Assembly (NCBI RefSeq): GCF_029962835.1
Contig: NC_080582.1
Coordinates: 77,682,177-77,746,176 of the forward strand
DNA length: 64,000 nt
Direction of reading: 5' to 3'
Source of the DNA: Magnolia sinica
Taxonomy: Eukaryota > Streptophyta > Magnoliopsida > Magnoliales > Magnoliaceae
The notes under the pieces are model-generated. The model saw nothing but the letters and a program-made list of their open reading frames with translations, had not been told where the DNA came from and ran no database searches. This document shows positions 58,195-64,000 of the stretch, piece by piece. The position numbers and the translations under genes are program-made. Numbering within the stretch: position 1 is the first letter of the stretch; the number at the start of each line of letters is the position of its first letter.

Positions 58195-58765
58195 GGAAGC
58201 GGATTGGCTGGTGAACCATACACCAGCTATAAAAATCGGATTTCGTACCGACGCTCTTATCGTATTTAGTAAACTGAATTTGGTCCACCTTAAATGTATG
58301 TGATTTATCTACGCCGTCCATCCGTTTTTCCATTTAATTTAAGTGGTTGATCCCAAAAATGAAGCATACCCAAAGATCAAGTGGATCATACCACAGGAAA
58401 CAGTGGGGATAATGATTTCCACCGTTGAAACCTTTCTAGGCCCCATAGTGATCTTTATTTATCATCCAAGCTGGTCATAAGATCATAGAGACATGGATGA
58501 AGGGGAAAAAAAATATAAACTTGATCAAAAACTTCCGCGGCCACCAAAAAAAATTCAACGGTAGAAGGTCAATTAATTTTTTTCCTGTGGTGTGGTCCAT
58601 TTGAGAATTTTATATGGTCCATCTTTGAAATAGGAACTAAAATTATCTTTTAAAATTGATGGACGGAGCGGATCAGATACATAGATCATGTTGGACCTCA
58701 CAAAGTTTACTCAGTACGCTAAGTGTAGTGAGTAACTCACTACGCAATCCACTTCCCCTATATAG
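58195..58765. mobile_element. GGGCCCACC-type MITE, nearly complete
   Basis: It starts GGAAGCGGATTGGCTGGTGA with the hairpin wording CACCAGCTATA, and has the full shared body. It ends AAGTTTACTCAGTACGCTAA, GAGTAACTCACTACGCAATC, CACTTCC. Followed at 58767 by TAGGTACGTGTCGTGCGAAG, the leader word of the copies at 36.4 and 59.3 kb. Confidence 0.7.
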
Positions 58766-58839
58766 GTACGTGTCGTGCGAAGAAGAATTAATTCCATGCT
58801 TTGTTGGTAATACGATGGTACATTGAATGGATATACCCA

Positions 58840-59275
58840 CCATCATTTGAAATTACTGAGAATAACACACGTGTTATATCTAAACCGTTCATTTGTTTTG
58901 TAACCTCATTTTATGGCATGGGCCTAAAAATGAGGTAGATCCAAAACTTATATAGCCCCATTGAAGTTTTCAACGGTAAGTATTCAATCCCCGTTGCTTT
59001 CTATGGTGGGGTCCACTTGAGCTTTAGATTAACCTGATTTTTTGGCCCATGCTCTAAAATAATCTCAAAAAATGGGTGGACGGTGTGGATCTAACCTACA
59101 CATCATAGTGGGACCTACACAACTTGCTAACATGGAGTGAAATTGGCATGGGACCCAATGCAATTCCATCGACAGCTTTTCCATCCTCCCCAAACATGGA
59201 GTGGAATTGGCACGGGACCAGATGCAATTCCATCCCACCTAATCCCAGTGCCCAAACACGCCCTTAGGTTGGTGC
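58840..59275. repeat. Partial GGGCCCACC-type repeat and a 66-bp tandem pair
   Basis: The body is at about 58860-59125. At about 59130-59265 the segment AACATGGAGTG(A/G)AATTGGCA ... GATGCAATTCCATC is present twice in tandem. It ends CCCAAACACGCCCTTAG, a wording of hAT-type termini. Confidence 0.6.
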
Positions 59276-59305
59276 GCCGTCTTACATCTTTGTAATGTGC
59301 TTTTT

Positions 59306-59855
59306 AGGTACGTGTCGTGCGAAGAAGAGCGCTACGTTCCTCGAGCTCCGAGTTGTACGAACGGTTCAAAGGAGATCAAAGTTACACGGCCCCACAGTGA
59401 TGTATTTATTATATCCACACCGTTCATCCATTTTTAAAGATCATTTTAGCATATTATCTAAAAATAAATCATATCCAAAGATCAAATGAACCACACCACA
59501 AATAGCAGTAGAGATAATGATTTTCACCGTTAAAAAATTCTTAGGGCCCACCATAACGTTTATTTTCTATCCAGTATGTTCATAAGGTCAGGAAGACCGG
59601 GATTAAGAGGAAAAACCAATTTCATATTGATCCAAGACATCTGTGACCCCTAAAAGGGTTTCAATGGTATACGTTCAATCCCACACTGCTTTTTTTCTGT
59701 GTGGTCCACTTGATAGTTATGCCTGTCTTATTTTTTGTCTCTAACCTTGAGACGAGGTCAAAAATTTTATGGACGGTTTGGATACAATACAATACATACA
59801 TCAATACATCAGCTGTGTAGCTGGTGTGTGGTACACCAGCCAATTTGCTTCCCCA
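59306..59855. mobile_element. GGGCCCACC-type MITE with CTGGTGTGTGGTACACCAGC end
   Basis: The left is TAGGTACGTGTCGTGCGAAG and CGAGCTCCGAGTTGTACGAA; the right is GTGTAGCTGGTGTGTGGTAC and ACCAGCCAATTTGCTTCC. The same right-end hairpin stands at 36383-36400 in inverted form. The body is shared with the pieces nested in the hAT at 36.1-37.3 kb (AAATAGCAGTAGAGATAATG). Confidence 0.72.
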
Positions 59856-60369
59856 TTTCGGGCCGGCTCGGTTCAGTTTCACCCGATATAACATTAGGCA
59901 CCCTGCAGTCGTACGTGTTAATACGTACAAGCAGGTTGGCCGTGGGGTCCACTAACTAAGTTCATGAAAATCTAGACAGTTGGTTAGTTTCTTGATGATT
60001 TCCTAGGGCTTTAATTCAAGGGTTTGATAGATACAACGAATTAGTGGGCCACACTATGAGGTATGGGTGTTTATTTGTCATTTCCTACTGTGTCAATGGT
60101 TGGATTGGCCCAAAATCAGTTTTTAAGCTCCAGTTGTTCTCAAGTAAGCTTATTTTGGGAGTTTATTTAGAAGGTGCTTGAATTTGGTTAGTACTCTTTT
60201 GGCTTATTATGAGCATGGTAAATATTACATGGTCACATGGTCATTGTCTTATAAATCTAATTTAATTTAGTTTTAATATATTGGAAGGTGTAATTAATGG
60301 TGATAATAGAGAAGTATTAATTTCACTTGTAAGTTGAATTGATGGGGCAAGCACCATCGGAAGAAGTGA
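59856..60369. other. Non-coding; no gene seen
   Basis: AT-rich. One patch (CTATGAGGTATGGGTGTTTA) recalls small-element wording. Confidence 0.35.
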
Positions 60370-60469
60370 GGGGTCATGTGGTACAAAGATCCCTGTTCTA
60401 AATCTACTCTCAATAAAAGTGACATGTTTTCCCAACCATTCAAACTTTCACTAAATTGGCCTCTCTTGT

Positions 60470-61087
60470 ATAATTATCTAAATTATCAGCCTTTTGGGTT
60501 TTTTGGTACCAACAATCCTTTATATGTCCGGTTATCCGACAATTCTAATACATTTTACCTTTACACTTAGATTTGGACCTCGATCACGAATTCTCTTTCT
60601 TCCGCTTAAAACTTCTTCTCTTAACAACTAATACATCCGTAGAGATATTGTCACCTCCATTCTTCTCTCTCAACTGATTTGAATGAACTAAAATAATGAT
60701 TTTGACGTCAATGGTCTCCCTGCCATGGTAAAAAGTATTTACGAGGTTCTCGTAAGACTTTATAAGAGAATTCAACGGGATTAAGGAATGATCTTCCTTG
60801 TCAATATTCACCTTCACACTTATCAATTTGCAAAGTATTCTATTGAAATTGCTGATATGTTCATTGAGATTTGTCCCTTCTGTCATCTTCACATTATAAA
60901 ACTGGTTCTTAAAAAACAAATGATTATAGAGCAATCTTATTATGTAGAGGTTCTCCAACTTCGCCCCTAATCTAGCAGTAGTCATCTCGCTAATAACATT
61001 ATATAAGACCTTATTGGCCAAACACCTTATTAACCTTATACTAACCACGTGACCAAATTTGACATCGAACCACGACATACATAGCAC
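60470..61087 (-). pseudogene. Copia gag fossil
   Basis: The reverse strand encodes a 167-residue stretch with the order of Copia gag (UBN2-like): NVISEMTTARLGAKLENLYI, LFFKNQFYNVKMTEGTNLNE and LIPLNSLIKSYENLVNTF. A decayed CCHC-like region follows near 60500-60540. No LTR or pol part was identified beside it. Truncated and broken; old. Confidence 0.82.
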
Positions 61088-61109
61088 AGGAGAACTATAT
61101 CACATTATA

Positions 61110-61740
61110 CAAAATAGTGGTAGAACCATATCACAACATATAAACTAGTGGTGATTGATCATTAAAAACTTCTTATAGGTCACCAAAGATTTGGATGAAG
61201 TTGAGATTCGTGTGGTGACTTCGTTTAGGTCTTTGCTACCTTATAAATAGGTTGGATGGAAAATAAACATTTTGGTGACTGGCAAAAAAAATTTAATGGT
61301 AGGTATTCCCCACCTATCATTGTTTCCCGTGGTGTGGTCCACCTAAGATAAAAATCGACTTCATTTTTCGGATCATGTGCAAAAATGCTTTTTTAAATAT
61401 GATGGACATTGTGGATGTAATCCAAATGCATCAAGCTAGGTCCATAGTCATGAATCCACTGACCTTGGCATGGAAGCGATACCCTACTTAAATGATCTTT
61501 ACTTGGCGGATTGGGAAGCTAGGAGGGGCCCACTGTTATATTTGTGAGAAATCCATTCCGTCCATCTGTTTTTTCTGGATCATTTAAGAAGATGAGACAA
61601 AAAATGTGGCAGATCCAAAACTCAAGTGAGCCTTGGGACAATAAACAATTAGGATTAAATGTCTACCATTGAAAACTTCATGGGGCCACATAAGTTTTGG
61701 ATGAGGCTATCATTTTTGTTTTCATTTATCTCAGTGGGAG
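61110..61740. repeat. Two partial GGGCCCACC-type repeats
   Basis: About 61140-61460 contains GTGGTGTGGTCCACCTAAG, TTCATTTTTCGGATCATG and GGTTGGATGGAAAATAAAC. About 61525-61735 contains TCCATTCCGTCCATCTG, GGCAGATCCAAAACTCAAGT and CCACATAAGTTTTGGATGAG. Neither is complete. Confidence 0.6.
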
Positions 61741-62754
61741 TGACCTTGCGTGACACAAGGGAGGACGTGATAAGGATGATCATCGTCTTCCTCAATGATA
61801 ACTATGAATCCATAGAGTTTCTATGGACTCCTCATCGAGATTCTTTGAATCCACGTGTGATGAAAATAGAAATAATTTATAATAATTTGATTTAAAATGA
61901 TTGATGATAAAAATGAATTTACAATCCTTTAAATAGTGAACTCAAACCTAGGAAGAAGTTTTAGACTCAAACTCCAATCAAACTTCTAAAAAAATGCGAC
62001 TTATTATAAATAGTAAACTTGATATTTATACACCGTCATAATTCGTACTAGACTCCATTGTTTTTTGCTAAAATACTATCCAAATCGGTCATAATTAAAA
62101 CTTACTATTCATAGTAAAAACAAAAACAAAATGGACTTTTGACCATCAATCTGATGGAATCTCATAAATCTAGCATGGGCAACCCATCATATGTAATGCC
62201 CAGGGTTTTTGGAACTCGAGTATATGACTCGTTTTCCAAAAATCAGGTGTTAACCTTTAAAGATGGCGAAATTTCATGTATTTTTTTTTCTTTTATCAGA
62301 GTTAGCAGCTTAGCGGAATATTAACAAATCAATCATAAAAGAATTTTCATATATATTCAAAATGTACGAGCGGCTATCCAAATGACTTATACAAACCCAT
62401 GTCTCATACTAATAAATACAGAAATGAACAATTTAATACATAAAACCAAATAAAATGTAGCTAGTCTTGAGTAGCAAGATCACATAAGTTCTCTTGACAA
62501 ATACAACCATGCATCCTTGATAATTGTACCCTGCTTCTCATGAATATCACTTAAGCCATCTGCACTAACTGTACGGTTATATATTCGATGAATGAGTGGC
62601 TAGATCAGTGTGAATTTCCCTCAAGATTACACATCGTCGCATTAGTTAAGCATAGTTTTAAATAATAAAACATATAAAATAATCCATGATGCGATCTTAT
62701 TTGAATGCATGGATGCGTAAATGCACATCAACTGGAGATGCACATCCAGTTGGC
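61741..62754. other. Non-coding; possible LTR-like start near 62190
   Basis: TGTAATGCCCAGGGTTTTTG at about 62191 has the style of a Gypsy chromovirus LTR start (TGTAA(T/C)G(C/A)CC). With no partner LTR, PBS or target duplication this stays a guess. No gene. Confidence 0.25.
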
Positions 62755-63262
62755 CAAGTGAATGAATCTTTCAAACAATCAGTCCATTCATGCAAGAGAG
62801 TGAACCTTTCAAACAGTCAGCTCATTCAACTTGCAAGGTAGTGGGCCTTTCAAACAATCAGCTCACTTTGACATGAATGGGCCTTTTAAACAATTAGCTC
62901 ATTCATGCTTGGGGATGGGCTTTTCAAACAATCAGCTCATCCCTAATAGGGGAATAGACCTTTTAAACAGTTAGTCCATTTAGGCAAGAGAATGGGTATT
63001 TCAAACAGTTGACTTATTTAACTTGCAAAAGAACGAGTCTTTCAAATAGTCGACTCGCTCAAGTAAGATAGTGTGCCTTTCAAACAGTCGACTCACCTAA
63101 GTAAGAATAGGCCTTTCAAATAGTCGGCTCATTCAAGCAATACGACGGGTCTTTCAAACAGTCGGTTCATTAGGCAAGAGAATAATGGGCCTTTCAAACG
63201 GTCGGTCCATTAGGCAAGAGAATAATGGGCCTTTCAAACAGTCGGCTCATTCAAGTTATTAG
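62755..63262. repeat. ~40 bp minisatellite, 13 units
   Basis: The core GGGCCTTTCAAACAGTCGGC (with TCATTCAAGCAAGAGAAT between cores) recurs 13 times with variation. Units on the left have AATCAGCTC, those on the right have AGTCGGCTC or AGTCGACTC. Two right-hand units are almost identical (AGGCAAGAGAATAATGGGCC at about 63172 and 63211). Confidence 0.9.
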
Positions 63263-64000
63263 TTGTAAGACCCATATCCTAGTCCATACTATTCCATCGA
63301 GTCCCGCGATCCTTCCTGTCGAATTTCGACGACCTGTGACGTATAATCGACGTTGCGATCGACCCTAAGTCGTATGTTGTAGATTTGAGTCGGTTTAATT
63401 CGAGACTTGTACCTTTGCGACCGCACCGTCGTCGTGGTTCTAACGCCGCGTCTCTTGTACCGATCCGATACCCTGGCAGGAAGATGTGAGCCGGCGTTTA
63501 TTTCGAAGAAAACGCCGCGCGTTTGCAATCCCAAGAGAATCTCTTCAATGTGTCAAATCAATCCCATCAATCAATCCCATCCATCACCTCATGTCAAGTA
63601 CACATCACCTTTCTCCACAAGTAAAGCAACCCATGCTTTTTCTCACCAAAGTCAAACCACCTCTCACTTCACCCATCCCTCACCTCACATCACTCACCCA
63701 TCACACCCATCACCTCTCCTTATCTCTCTCTCTCTCTCTTTCTCTTTTCTCACACCAATTCCAAGCAACCCATAAGCCTCACACGTCCACATTTTTCCAA
63801 GGAGAGAAAAAGAGAAGTGAGTAGTGTGGCCCACTTTCCATCCCAAAATCTTCCATCTTAACCCTTGAATCTTCATCTCCCACCATCAAAGTGAAGCACA
63901 AGGAGGTCGGCTTTCCATCGGACCAAGAAGATCGGACGGTGGGTGCCTTATAGGATAGGTTTTTCATGTTTTGATGATGGACCAAGTGAGGCCTACCGAT
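63263..64000. other. LTR-like sequence running off the window
   Basis: TGTAAGACCCATATCCTAGT at about 63265 resembles LTR starts of plant Gypsy elements. It is followed by CG-rich sequence unlike the surroundings (about 63300-63530), then CA/TC-rich sequence with a short (CT)n at 63724-63739. The other end is outside the window, so this cannot be confirmed. Confidence 0.3.

Overview
This window is nuclear DNA of a flowering plant. It has spliced genes with GT/AG introns, Copia and Gypsy LTR retrotransposons, tRNA-derived SINEs, an L1-type LINE, hAT and CACTA transposon ends, long (GA)n and (CT)n tracts, and many copies of a ~400-500 bp non-autonomous repeat rich in GGGCCCACC. That repeat style, and its density, suggests a repeat-rich woody lineage, possibly a magnoliid; this is an inference from appearance, not a proof. 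Most of the window is mobile or repeated DNA and only two gene models look usable.

Layout. 1-2.5 kb: little coding sequence apart from a decayed cytochrome P450 reductase (CPR) scrap at 1.43 kb. 2.5-8.6 kb: a small palindromic DNA element split by a Tork/Tnt1-like Copia element (TSD AGACA). 8.7-11 kb: first copy of an F-box/DUF295 gene, broken by a one-base deletion. 11.6-23.4 kb: GGGCCCACC repeats, one of them split by a 10.4 kb Tat-like Gypsy element (TSD TCCAA) that carries a long antisense ORF. 23.4-25.5 kb: more small elements. 25.8-27.0 kb: intact F-box/DUF295 gene. 27.6-29.5 kb: three kinds of tandem repeat, then a 3' fragment of the same F-box locus. 31.5-32.8 kb: a reverse-strand three-exon gene combining C2H2 zinc-finger and RING-like sequence, with a duplicated, out-of-frame exon. 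33-45 kb: hAT, CACTA, LINE and SINE pieces in otherwise featureless DNA. 45.1-45.6 kb: three ordered exons of a GT14 (GlcAT14-like) glycosyltransferase, broken. 47-49 kb: GA/CT tracts, SINEs, LINE remnant and a LINE-derived minisatellite.

49.7-58.0 kb is the most unusual region: one ~3 kb unit repeats in alternating orientation, making large palindromes. Four separate later insertions (a solo LTR, a SINE, a 1.9 kb DNA element and a 305 bp segment) can each be checked against an empty site in a sister copy inside this window. 58-64 kb: further GGGCCCACC elements, a Copia gag fossil, a 13-copy ~40 bp minisatellite, and LTR-like sequence running off the right edge.

The genes do not form a pathway or operon. 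The story here is structural: duplication of one F-box locus, decay of its copies and of CPR and GT14 fragments, and layered transposon insertion. I see no clear new biochemical system. The alternating inverted array is the best candidate for something undescribed, as a possible source of hairpin RNA.
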